The notes: a model not told the origin generated them from the sequence alone. DNA of 13,713 nucleotides from Lentisphaerota bacterium (GCA_012514865.1 JAAYZO010000137.1:1-13713), one strand, 5' to 3'; counted from the first letter of the stretch, positions 1 through 6,281 are shown. Translations and numbers: made by a program.

Positions 1-42
1 AGGGTGACCAGGTGAGCGCTGACGCGATCTTCAAACAGCCCT
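1..42 (-). repeat. Partial copy of the dispersed palindromic element (end fragment)
   Basis: The first 42 bases are the reverse complement of 6116-6157 with 38 of 42 positions identical by my alignment. The 13 bases at 30-42 (ttcaaacagccct) are exactly the terminal repeat of the complete 154-bp element at 6116-6269. The match runs to base 1, so the rest of this copy should lie to the left of the window. It ends 19 bp before the candidate -35 box of the next gene. No reading frame here looks like a protein. Confidence 0.8.
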
Positions 43-61
43 GCGCGGGCGCGGGTCGGCC

Positions 62-90
62 TTGACCCCGGCGGCCGGCCTGGCTAGCTT
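62..90 (+). promoter_or_regulatory. Candidate sigma-70-type promoter for the GT-C glycosyltransferase gene
   Basis: TTGACC (62-67, five of six matches to TTGACA) and TAGCTT (85-90, three of six to TATAAT) are separated by 17 bp. Transcription would start near 97, giving a leader of about 24 nt with a GAGGA ribosome-binding site at 110-114 before the ATG at 121. The -10 box is weak, so this is a prediction from spacing and position only. Confidence 0.35.
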
Positions 91-120
91 ACCGGAGCGT
101 TCGCCAGATGAGGATGGACC

Positions 121-1767
121 ATGCCCACTGCCGCCGACCCGCCAACCCGAGCGCCCGAGCCTTGCGGGAGCCCGCGCCGGCTCTTCGTCGCGGCGGTGCT
201 GCTCGCGGCGGTGCTGATGGCCATCGCGGTCGGGTTCTGCCGGGATCCCTCCAACGATGTCTCGAACTACTACGGGCGCCTCGTGCGCGAGTTTGCCGCC
301 GGCCGTTGGTCGGGGGCGTTCTTCCACCTGATTCCGCCGCTGGTACCGTCCCTGGCCGGCCTGGTGGCCTGGCTTGGCGTGCCGCCCTTTGCGGCGCTGA
401 AGCTGGTCTCCGGGGCCTTCTTTGTGGCGGGCCTATGGCCGCTGGCGCGGCTGCTGCGGCGGGCCCTGCCGGCCGACCAGGCCGCCTGGGGCTGCCTGAT
501 CTACGCCGTGGCGCCGCGGCTGGTGGGCTACGCCGGCATGGGCCTTCTGGATTCGGCCAAGACCTTCTTTCTGCTCTGGCTGGCGGAGCAGTGGCTGGTG
601 TACGTGGAGCGGCCACGCCGGCGCACGCTGGTCTGGCTTGGGGTCGGCCTGGCCGGCCTGTCGCTGACTCGCGGCGAGGGCATCTTCTTCCTGCCGCTGG
701 TCCTGCTCGGCATCCTGTCACGGCCATGGCTGGCGGGCGCGGTCACCGGCGTGCCGGTGCGGTCCTGGCGGGCCTTCGTACCGGCCGTCGTGCACAGCCT
801 GGCGGTGGCCGGCATCGTCGGCCTGCTCTGTCTGCCTTGGGCTCTGCACGTCCGCGCCGTCACCGGCTGGCCGGCGCTGGACTCGCGTCAGACGCAGATC
901 CTGCGCGCCGTCCTGAGCCGCTGCCTGCCCGGGCGGGTGTCGCCGTCGCCGCCGTCGTACTGGGGCCAGGCCCCCGAGGCCATGGGGCAGGCACCCGTCG
1001 ACATCCGCCCCGAGGACCGTCGTACCCCGATGCGCAGTGCGCGCGAAGCGTTCAAGGGCCTCGAGCCGCTGTTTCTGGGTCTCACCGCCATCGGCGTGGC
1101 GGCGGCCGGCGGTCGCCGGCGGCGCTGGGGCCGCGTTGACGCCGCCTGCCTGGCCGCCATCCTCTTCAATCTCATCCTGTTCGCCTGTCGCGGCTTCATT
1201 ACCAAGCGCTACATCGGCACGACGGTGCCCTTTCTGCTTCCCTGGGCGGTGCCTGGCCTGGCCTGGCTGCGCGTCCGCCTCCTCGACCGCCTCCACCCAC
1301 GGCTCTTCCCGGCGCTCGGCGTCGTGGCCGTGCTCGCCTTTGCGGCCGAGCAGGCCGACGACCTGATCGCGGTCGACACCCCGCCGGAGCAGTTTGCGCG
1401 CTGGCTCGAGCCACGGCGGCACGCGGTCGGCAAGGCCAAGCCGGTCCGTCTCGTCTCGGCGCCGCACGGTAAGGACTACCACGACGGGCGCCTGCCGATC
1501 ATCGGTGCGACCACCTCGCAGTATGCCTTCTGGGCGGCGGCGGACTGGGTCCACCTCTCCCACCGGCGGCGCTTCACCCCCGACGAGGTCCGCATCCTGC
1601 TCTGTCGACAGCACGCCGATCTCCTCATCGTGGACCGCGATCTGCGGCGGACCTGCCCGACCCTCGACCCCGAGGCGGTGCCCTGGCTGCGGCCCTTGCC
1701 AGACCAGCCCGAGGGGCGTGAGTGGACTGCCTACGCCGTCGACTGCACCCCTGCGGAGGCGCCATGA
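121..1767 (+). CDS. GT-C fold membrane glycosyltransferase (GT39/ArnT-like)
   Basis: This is a 548-residue polytopic membrane protein. A short, proline-rich, basic N-terminus (1-20) precedes a first membrane helix (about 21-40). Next comes the segment with Asp46 in SNDVSNYYGRL, followed by GRW and an FFHLIPPLVPSLAGL stretch. This order matches the first extracytoplasmic loop of GT-C enzymes (GT39, ArnT, PMT_2), where an early Asp is catalytic. About ten hydrophobic segments follow to roughly residue 415, including TRGEG at 183-187; the last 130 residues look soluble. Such enzymes move a sugar from a polyprenyl-phosphate donor to a lipid, protein or glycan on the outer face of the cytoplasmic membrane; donor and acceptor cannot be read from sequence. 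The ATG at 121 has GAGGA six bases upstream. The stop overlaps the arfB start (ATGA), so the two are probably co-transcribed despite unrelated functions. The family-level call is fairly secure. Confidence 0.8.
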   Translation: MPTAADPPTRAPEPCGSPRRLFVAAVLLAAVLMAIAVGFCRDPSNDVSNYYGRLVREFAAGRWSGAFFHLIPPLVPSLAGLVAWLGVPPFAALKLVSGAFFVAGLWPLARLLRRALPADQAAWGCLIYAVAPRLVGYAGMGLLDSAKTFFLLWLAEQWLVYVERPRRRTLVWLGVGLAGLSLTRGEGIFFLPLVLLGILSRPWLAGAVTGVPVRSWRAFVPAVVHSLAVAGIVGLLCLPWALHVRAVTGWPALDSRQTQILRAVLSRCLPGRVSPSPPSYWGQAPEAMGQAPVDIRPEDRRTPMRSAREAFKGLEPLFLGLTAIGVAAAGGRRRRWGRVDAACLAAILFNLILFACRGFITKRYIGTTVPFLLPWAVPGLAWLRVRLLDRLHPRLFPALGVVAVLAFAAEQADDLIAVDTPPEQFARWLEPRRHAVGKAKPVRLVSAPHGKDYHDGRLPIIGATTSQYAFWAAADWVHLSHRRRFTPDEVRILLCRQHADLLIVDRDLRRTCPTLDPEAVPWLRPLPDQPEGREWTAYAVDCTPAEAP

Positions 1768-2189
1768 TCCGCGTCACACCCGACATCAGCCTGCCCGACG
1801 ACGAGGTCGCCCTCTCCTTCACGCGGTCCTCGGGACCCGGCGGCCAGCACGTCAACAAGACCGAGACCGCCGTCGACCTGCGCTTCGACATCCGCGCCAG
1901 CCAGGCCCTCCCCGAGGGCGTCCGGCGCCGCCTGCTCCGCCTCGCCGGACGGCGCGTCGATCAGGAGGGCGTCCTGATCATCTCGGCGCAGTCCTACCGC
2001 AGCCGCAAGCGCAATATCGAGGAGGCGATCGAGCGCCTCTGTGACCTCATCCGGCAGGCCGCGCAGCCGCCACGGCCGCGACGGCCGACCCGGCCGACCC
2101 GCGCTTCGAAGGAACGCCGCCTGACCGGCAAGAAGGCGCGCGGCGAGACCAAGGCCGGCCGGCGCCCCCCGCCCGCCGCCGACGCCTGA
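1764..2189 (+). CDS. arfB: Alternative ribosome-rescue peptidyl-tRNA hydrolase ArfB (YaeJ)
   Basis: The 141-residue protein carries the catalytic GGQ of class I release factors in SGPGGQHVNKT (GGQ at 26-28). It lacks the codon-recognition domains of full-length release factors and ends in a basic tail. That tail contains RRPTRPTRASKERRL, which matches the E. coli ArfB tail as I recall it. In the family this tail enters the empty mRNA channel of a stalled 70S ribosome, and the GGQ domain then hydrolyses the peptidyl-tRNA. The length equals the usual 140 residues. An upstream in-frame ATG at 1722 would add 14 residues from inside the previous gene. I prefer the ATG at 1764 because GGAGG (1755-1759) precedes it and it makes an ATGA overlap with the previous stop. 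The tail finishes in a low-complexity KKARGETKAGRRPPPAADA stretch. A 25-bp tandem duplication begins just before the stop. Confidence 0.93.
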   Translation: MIRVTPDISLPDDEVALSFTRSSGPGGQHVNKTETAVDLRFDIRASQALPEGVRRRLLRLAGRRVDQEGVLIISAQSYRSRKRNIEEAIERLCDLIRQAAQPPRPRRPTRPTRASKERRLTGKKARGETKAGRRPPPAADA

Positions 2190-2233
2190 CCGATCCGCCG
2201 CCGCCGGCGCCTGACCGATCCGCCGCCGCCGGC
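2184..2233. repeat. Perfect 25-bp tandem duplication across the arfB stop codon
   Basis: Two identical 25-bp units, 2184-2208 and 2209-2233, begin GCCTGACCGATCC and end in a GCC run. The first unit includes the arfB stop TGA (2187-2189). Because 25 is not a multiple of three, the second copy does not restore the arfB frame; it is simply downstream. Perfect identity suggests a recent slippage or duplication event, or an assembly artefact. Confidence 0.9.
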
Positions 2234-2366
2234 GCTCCCGGCGCGGCACGGGCAAGCCGCCGCCGCCGCCGCCCACGCCGGCGCCGCCTCAGCCCCGCCG
2301 GCGCCGCCCCGCCGCCGCCGTCGCCTTCCGTCCGACCCGTCCGCCCCGTCTGGCCCCCCGCCACAC
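2234..2366. other. GCC/CCG-rich low-complexity spacer between arfB and the lrp-pnt operon
   Basis: Together with the tandem duplication this fills the gap of about 275 bp between arfB and the Lrp-family gene. It holds a (GCC)6 run at 2256-2273 and further degenerate GCC/CCG tracts, with almost no A or T. I find no convincing gene here; open frames on both strands are composition artefacts. Base composition becomes much more balanced after about 2390, where the leader of the next gene begins. Confidence 0.6.
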
Positions 2367-2400
2367 TTGGCTGCGCCGCCTGGTCGATGGTGGCGCCCAA
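2367..2400 (+). other. Strong stem-loop in front of the lrp-pnt operon
   Basis: TTGG (2367-2370) pairs with CCAA (2397-2400). GCGCCGCC (2373-2380) pairs with GGTGGCGC (2389-2396), with one G-U wobble. The CT at 2371-2372 is bulged and the loop is TGGTCGAT. A run of A rather than T follows on the plus strand, so it is not a classical intrinsic terminator for arfB. It could still act as a transcript end or a leader structure. No known riboswitch fold is apparent. Confidence 0.35.
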
Positions 2401-2427
2401 AAACACGACCGGTAGCGTCTTCGCGGC

Positions 2428-2456
2428 TTGCATTCCGCGCGATTGTGCATTACAAG
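2428..2456 (+). promoter_or_regulatory. Candidate promoter of the lrp-pnt operon
   Basis: TTGCAT (2428-2433) and TACAAG (2451-2456) are 17 bp apart, each four of six to consensus by my count, in the least GC-rich part of the spacer. A start about seven bases after the -10 box would fall at or next to the ATG at 2465, giving a leaderless or nearly leaderless mRNA. That is possible but reduces my confidence. Confidence 0.25.
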
Positions 2457-2512
2457 GCAACTCTATGAACACATCGCGTAGTCTTGACGACACAGACATG
2501 CGCATTGCGCAT
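2443..2512. promoter_or_regulatory. Candidate Lrp-type operator palindromes around the regulator start
   Basis: Two short dyads lie on either side of the regulator start codon. TTGTGCATTACAA (2443-2455) has TTGT/ACAA arms and overlaps the candidate -10 box. ATGCGCATTGCGCAT (2498-2512) is a perfect palindrome with 7-bp arms around one base and encodes Met-Arg-Ile-Ala-His. Their centres are 56 bp apart. Lrp/AsnC proteins bind several 13-15 bp dyads and commonly autoregulate, so these are reasonable candidate sites. No experimental consensus is known to me for this protein. Confidence 0.3.
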
Positions 2513-2974
2513 ATGCTCGGCGAGGATGGCCGGCTCTCCAACCGCGAGTTGGCGCGTCGCCTGGGCATCTCCGAGGGGAGTGTTCGCCAGCGTCTGGGGC
2601 GCCTGCTCTCATCGGGTGCCCTGAAGATTGCGGCGCAGGCCAACCTCGAGCAGCAGCCCGAGGCCTTTCTGGCGATTGTGGGTGTGAAGATCGACGGCCG
2701 GCGTCTGACCGACTGTGCCGAGCGCATTGCCCGTCTGCCGTCGGTCCTGACCACGATGATTGTCACGGGTCGTCACGACCTGATGGCGATCATCCTGGCA
2801 CCCTCCCGGCAGACCCTGGTGGATTTTGTGACCAACGAACTCTCGGGGGTGCCGGGGGTTCTGGATTCCGAGACCTCGGTGGTGCTGAAGAGCCTCGATT
2901 TCTGGGTGGCGGCGGAGAAGATGTTCCCGTTGCCGCCGTCCCCGGTCGAGACGACAGGAAGGAGTCGGCCATGA
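2465..2974 (+). CDS. Lrp/AsnC-family transcriptional regulator, first gene of the pnt operon
   Basis: The 169-residue protein has the two-part Lrp architecture. The N-terminal helix-turn-helix spans about residues 8-55, with LDDTDMRIAHML then LSNRELARRLGISEGSVRQR. The C-terminal RAM effector/oligomerisation domain spans about 67-145, with the conserved Gly-x-x-Asp in TGRHDLMAII (Gly102, Asp105). A proline-rich tail follows. These proteins form dimers or octamers, wrap DNA, and usually respond to amino acids. The ATG at 2465 has a weak AAGG upstream. An in-frame ATG at 2387 would add 26 residues unlike the family, so I reject it. The stop overlaps the pntAA start (ATGA) with a strong GGAAGGAG site inside its 3' end, so regulator and transhydrogenase should be co-translated. 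The operon order suggests it controls its own operon; the ligand is unknown. Confidence 0.9.
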   Translation: MNTSRSLDDTDMRIAHMLGEDGRLSNRELARRLGISEGSVRQRLGRLLSSGALKIAAQANLEQQPEAFLAIVGVKIDGRRLTDCAERIARLPSVLTTMIVTGRHDLMAIILAPSRQTLVDFVTNELSGVPGVLDSETSVVLKSLDFWVAAEKMFPLPPSPVETTGRSRP

Positions 2975-4161
2975 AGTTCTCCGGGTTGACGCTGGGTGTT
3001 CCGCGCGAGATCATGCCTCAGGAAGCGCGTGTGGCGGCCCTGCCCGAGACGGTGCGCAGCATGGTGGGCGAGGGGGCGCGGGTGCTGGTCGAAGCGGGTG
3101 CCGGTGTCGGCTGTGACGTCGCCGACGCCGACTACGCGGCGGCGGGTGCGGCGATGGTGTCCGACCCGGCGGCGATCTACGCGGCGGCCGACGTCATTCT
3201 TAAGGTTAAGGAGCCGCAGTTCAACCAGGCGGCGGGTCGGCACGAGGTCGAGATGATGCATGCCGGGCAGGTGCTGATCACCTTCCTGCATCCGGCCGCG
3301 CCCGGCAACCACGCAATGATCCGGAAGCTGGCGGCGCAGGGGGTCACGGCCCTGACGCTGGACGGGATTCCGCGCATCTCGCGGGCGCAGACCATGGATG
3401 CGCTGACCTCGATGAGCACGGTGGCGGGGTACAAGTCGGTCCTGATGGCGGCGAATCTCCTCAAGTCGTTCGTGCCGCTGATCGGCACGGCGGTCGGGAT
3501 GATGCCGCCGGCGCAGATCCTGGTGGTCGGCGCCGGCGTGGCCGGCCTGCAGGCGATTGCGACGGCCAAGCGCCTGGGCGGCGTGGTGACAGCCAGCGAT
3601 ATCCGTCCGCAGGCCCTCGAGCAGGCGGGCAGCCTGGGCGCGAAGGTCCTCGACACCGGCGTACCGGCGCAGGAGGCCACCGGCGCGGGCGGCTACGCGC
3701 GGGCGCTGTCGGAGGCGTGGCTGGAGCGCGAGCGCGAGGCCCTGCGGCCGGCGGTGAAGGCCGCCGACATCGTCATCCTGGCGGCGCTGATACCGGGCCA
3801 GGTGGCGCCGGTGCTGGTCGATCGCGCCATGGTCGGCGCCATGCGGCCAGGCTCGGTGGTCGTCGATATCGCCGTCGACCAGGGCGGCAACTGCGCCTGT
3901 ACCCAGCCCGGCCAGACTGCCGTTGTCGACGGCGTGACTCTGGTCGGCATCAAGAACATCCCCGGCCAGATCCCGCGCTCGTCGACCTGGATGTTCGCGC
4001 GCAACATCTACAACCTCCTGGCCTACCTCGCGGCGGACGGCGCCCTGCCGCTGGATGGCGCCGACGAGATCGTGGCCTCGACTCTGGTGACGCGCGGCGG
4101 TGAGGTCGTGCACGCCGGGGCCCTGGCGGCCATGGCGGCCAAGGCGGAGGCGTCGCGATGA
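2971..4161 (+). CDS. pntAA: NAD(P) transhydrogenase subunit alpha, part 1 (soluble NAD-binding domain I)
   Basis: The 396-residue protein is domain I of proton-translocating transhydrogenase, which binds NAD(H) and exchanges hydride with domain III. It has the family N-terminus VPREIMPQEARVAALPETV and the interface loop RISRAQTMD with Arg138, Gln140 and Asp143. The Rossmann fingerprint GAGVAG (187-192) is followed by ASDIRPQALEQAGSLGAK, where Asp210 should bind the adenosine ribose of NAD. GGYARALSEAW and ALIPGQVAPVLV follow. Alanine dehydrogenase shares this fold. The GGYA region, the ALIPG motif and the two adjacent membrane subunits decide for PntAA. Here the alpha chain ends before the membrane helices, the three-gene form also known from Rhodospirillum rubrum and Thermus. 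GGAAGGAG precedes the ATG by six bases. Both ends overlap neighbouring genes (ATGA with the regulator and with pntAB). Confidence 0.94.
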   Translation: MKFSGLTLGVPREIMPQEARVAALPETVRSMVGEGARVLVEAGAGVGCDVADADYAAAGAAMVSDPAAIYAAADVILKVKEPQFNQAAGRHEVEMMHAGQVLITFLHPAAPGNHAMIRKLAAQGVTALTLDGIPRISRAQTMDALTSMSTVAGYKSVLMAANLLKSFVPLIGTAVGMMPPAQILVVGAGVAGLQAIATAKRLGGVVTASDIRPQALEQAGSLGAKVLDTGVPAQEATGAGGYARALSEAWLEREREALRPAVKAADIVILAALIPGQVAPVLVDRAMVGAMRPGSVVVDIAVDQGGNCACTQPGQTAVVDGVTLVGIKNIPGQIPRSSTWMFARNIYNLLAYLAADGALPLDGADEIVASTLVTRGGEVVHAGALAAMAAKAEASR

Positions 4162-4436
4162 ACGGCTGGATGCTGCTGGTGCTGCTCGGCGTCGCCACCG
4201 CGGTCGGCTACGCCCTCCTCAAGGAGGTCCCGAGCCTCCTGCACACGCCCCTGATGTCGGGCATGAATGCCCTGTCGGGTATCACCATCCTCGGGTCGCT
4301 GCAGGTCCTGGGTCAGGCGGTGGCGACGGGCGACCGCCTGCTGGCCGCCGCGGCCGTGATCCTGGCGGCCGTCAACGTCGTGGGCGGCTACGTCGTCACG
4401 CAGCGCATGCTGCAGATGTTCCATCAGCGGGAGTGA
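4158..4436 (+). CDS. pntAB: NAD(P) transhydrogenase subunit alpha, part 2 (small membrane subunit)
   Basis: The 92-residue membrane protein supplies the alpha-chain helices of the proton-conducting domain II. Hydrophobic segments lie at about 4-20, 40-56 and 63-82. Between the first two is the signature VPSLLHTPLMSGMNALSGI. The end, NVVGGYVVTQRMLQMFHQRE, is the usual family terminus. Its length is normal for the split form. GGAGG (4146-4150) lies seven bases before the ATG. The start overlaps the pntAA stop, and the stop is four bases before pntB, so all three subunits should be made in step. Confidence 0.94.
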   Translation: MNGWMLLVLLGVATAVGYALLKEVPSLLHTPLMSGMNALSGITILGSLQVLGQAVATGDRLLAAAAVILAAVNVVGGYVVTQRMLQMFHQRE

Positions 4437-4440
4437 TGCC

Positions 4441-5952
4441 ATGATCGGCGCGATCCTGTTCCCTCCGATGAGCGTGGCGCCGGTGGTGTCGCTGGTGCTG
4501 ATTGCCGGGGTGCTTCTCGGAATCCGCTGGATGGGCTCGCCGACTACGGCCCGCCGCGGCAATCTCGTCAGTGCCCTGTGCATGGCGGGCTTCATCGCCA
4601 TGGCCCTGGTCGAGCATGGCCTGCTCCGTCAGCCCTGGATCTGGGCGGCCCTGGCGGTGGGCACGGCGGCCGGCCTGGGGCTCGGTCTGCGCGTGCGCAT
4701 GATCCAGATGCCGGAGATGGTGGCGCTGCTCAACGGCCTCGGCGGCGGGGCTTCTGCCATCGTCGCCTGGATGGAGGTGACCGGTGCCGTCGGCCTCGAA
4801 TCCGGCCCCTGGTCCTGCCTGGCCGGCGGCCTCGGTGTCGGTATCGGCGGCGCGACCCTCAGCGGCAGCCTTGTGGCAGCCGGCCGGCTGGCGCGCTGGC
4901 TGCCGCAGCGGCCCTGGCGGGCGCGCGCGCTCGGCGGGTTCAACCTGGTCCTCCTGGCCGGCCTCGGCGCCGTCCTGATCGGCGCCTGCAGCGTGAGCGG
5001 TCCGCCGCGGCTCGCCTGGACGGCGGCGCTGGCCATCCTGGCCGTGCTCCTCGGCGTCTTCGTCGTCCTGCGCGTCGGCGGCGCCGACATGCCGGTGACG
5101 ATCTCGCTGCTGAACTCCCTCTCGGGCGTGGCGGCGGCCTTCACCGGCTTCGCGATCATGCACCCGGTCCTGGTGGCGGTCGGCGGCATCGTCGGCGCGG
5201 CCGGCCTGGTCCTGACCCTGATCATGTGCCGGGCGATGAACCGCCGTCTCGGCGACATCCTGACCGGCCGCACCACCGCCGCCGGCCTGGCCGCGCCCGC
5301 ACCGGCGCCGGCCGCCGGGGCCGGTCCGGCACCCGTGCCGGACCCGACGCTGCCGGCCGCCGCGGCCGCTTCGGCGCCGGCCCCTGACACGAGCCCGGCG
5401 GCGCCTCCGGCGCCGCCCCGGGCGCTGGGCCTGGAGGATGCCGTGCGCGGCCTGCGTGAGGCCCGCCGGGTGGTGCTGGTGCCGGGCTACGGCATGGCCC
5501 TGGCTCAGGCCCAGGCGGACGTCAAGGGGCTCTACGAGGCCCTCGTCAAGGCCGGCAAGGAGGTCTGCTTTGCCATCCACCCGGTGGCCGGGCGCATGCC
5601 AGGCCATATGCACGTCCTGCTTGCCGAGGTCGACATCCCCTACGAGCTGTTCCTGGAGATGGAGGCCGCCAACCCGCGCTTTGCCGAGGCTGACGTGGCG
5701 GTGATCGTCGGTGCCAACGACGTGGTCAACCCGGCCGCCAACACGGCGGTGGGCACGCCGATCTACGGGATGCCGGTGCTGGCGGCCGGCGCCGCCCGCC
5801 TGGTCGTCGTCTGCAATCTCAATGCCGACCCCGGCTACGCCGGCGTGCGCAACCCGCTCTACGACAGCCCTGAGAAGGTCGCCCTGCTGTTCGGCGACGC
5901 CCGTGAGACGGTCAGCGCCCTGACCCGCGCCCTGACCGCCGCCCCGGCCTGA
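4441..5952 (+). CDS. pntB: NAD(P) transhydrogenase subunit beta (domain II helices plus nucleotide domain III), variant binding loop
   Basis: The 503-residue chain has about eight or nine membrane helices (residues 10-270), a Pro/Ala-rich linker (about 275-328) and the nucleotide-binding domain III (329-503). Conserved elements are MPEMVALLNGLGGGASA, GGADMPVTISLLNSLSG (Asp216, Asn225) and IMCRAMNRRLGDI. Domain III has VPGYGMALAQAQ (348-358), IHPVAGRMPGHMHVLLAE and GANDVVNPAA (Asp427). Two sites differ from E. coli PntB as I remember it. The membrane His91 position is Asn98. The Lys-Arg-Ser that grips the NADP 2'-phosphate just before GYAG is Asn459-Leu460-Asn461, in VVCNLNADPGYAG. The enzyme couples proton flow to hydride transfer between NAD(H) and NADP(H). 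The second change raises doubt about NADP preference, although it may mark an established subfamily. GGGAG (4429-4433) precedes the ATG; the gap after pntAB is four bases. Confidence 0.93.
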   Translation: MIGAILFPPMSVAPVVSLVLIAGVLLGIRWMGSPTTARRGNLVSALCMAGFIAMALVEHGLLRQPWIWAALAVGTAAGLGLGLRVRMIQMPEMVALLNGLGGGASAIVAWMEVTGAVGLESGPWSCLAGGLGVGIGGATLSGSLVAAGRLARWLPQRPWRARALGGFNLVLLAGLGAVLIGACSVSGPPRLAWTAALAILAVLLGVFVVLRVGGADMPVTISLLNSLSGVAAAFTGFAIMHPVLVAVGGIVGAAGLVLTLIMCRAMNRRLGDILTGRTTAAGLAAPAPAPAAGAGPAPVPDPTLPAAAAASAPAPDTSPAAPPAPPRALGLEDAVRGLREARRVVLVPGYGMALAQAQADVKGLYEALVKAGKEVCFAIHPVAGRMPGHMHVLLAEVDIPYELFLEMEAANPRFAEADVAVIVGANDVVNPAANTAVGTPIYGMPVLAAGAARLVVVCNLNADPGYAGVRNPLYDSPEKVALLFGDARETVSALTRALTAAPA

Positions 5953-5965
5953 CCGCAGGGCGGTC
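5951..5965 (+). terminator. Short hairpin at the end of the pnt operon
   Basis: GACCGC (5951-5956) and GCGGTC (5960-5965) are perfect complements around a three-base loop and overlap the pntB stop codon. No T-tract follows. It may be a weak or Rho-assisted end, or may protect the 3' end of the mRNA. A second possible hairpin (GCCCG with CGGGC) lies around 5985-6003. Confidence 0.3.
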
Positions 5966-6151
5966 GTGACGGCCGGTTCCGTCTGCCCGTCCGGGTTCCG
6001 GGCGGCGCTCTAACCTGACCTATTGACGCGCCGCGCGCCGGCACGGCCGTCCCGCCAACCGCGGGAAGGCTCCGGCCTGACCCGAACCGGAGGCCCACAG
6101 CAACCCAAGGGATGTAGGGCTGTTTGAAGATCGCGGCGGCGCTCACTCGGT

Positions 6152-6248
6152 CACCCTGGAGGGGTGCCAGATCGTAGCCGGGGGTCGCGCGAGAGCCCGA
6201 CCCCCGGAAACGCGGATTGCACGCCATGCACCCTGGAGGGGTGCCAGA
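6152..6248 (+). repeat. Two identical 20-bp direct repeats inside the element
   Basis: The motif caccctggaggggtgccaga occurs at 6152-6171 and again at 6229-6248, 77 bp apart and without mismatch. Each copy is itself a small dyad (CACCC pairs with GGGTG around TGGAG). The fragment at 1-42 starts at the same motif, reading AGGGTG at its left edge on the opposite strand. Confidence 0.85.
6178..6207. repeat. Central hairpin of the element
   Basis: CCGGGGGTC (6178-6186) and GACCCCCGG (6199-6207) form a perfect 9-bp stem around a 12-base loop. It sits between the two 20-bp direct repeats, so the element can fold into several adjacent stem-loops, as REP/BIME-like elements do. Confidence 0.75.
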
Positions 6249-6281
6249 ACCGGACTTTCAAACAGCCCTGCAAAGGATGCA

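Larger units (their letters stand above)
6116..6269. repeat. Complete 154-bp palindromic element with 13-bp terminal inverted repeats (MITE/REP-like)
   Basis: AGGGCTGTTTGAA at 6116-6128 is the exact reverse complement of TTCAAACAGCCCT at 6257-6269. Between them are two identical 20-bp direct repeats (6152-6171, 6229-6248) and a 9-bp-stem hairpin (6178-6207). The left 42 bp recur inverted at 1-42 of this window with about 90% identity, so the sequence is a dispersed repeat and not a one-off structure. I see no transposase and no clear target-site duplication in the flanks. Minus-strand reading frames through it give peptides such as PPATIWHPSRV and LAPLQG, which I regard as translations of a repeat. 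It fills most of the 494-bp gap between pntB and the pseudopilin gene; the part before it (5966-6115) shows nothing further that I recognise. Confidence 0.75.

Noticed and set aside
1764..2189. Truncated or frameshifted peptide chain release factor
   Set aside because: Length, the ArfB-type basic tail and the absence of any decayed flanking release-factor sequence indicate an intact ArfB.
2387..2464. Earlier start for the Lrp-type regulator
   Set aside because: The additional 26 residues overlap the leader stem-loop and candidate promoter and do not resemble the family, which starts just before the LDDTD segment.
2773..4113. 446-residue minus-strand frame opposite pntAA
   Set aside because: Composition-driven shadow rich in Arg, His and Gln, over a clearly real transhydrogenase gene.
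2971..4161. Alanine dehydrogenase, suggested by fold and by the neighbouring Lrp-type gene
   Set aside because: The GGYA segment, the ALIPG motif and the directly following pntAB and pntB genes identify transhydrogenase domain I.
4396..5613. 405-residue minus-strand frame opposite pntB
   Set aside because: Same reason: a shadow with no family features.
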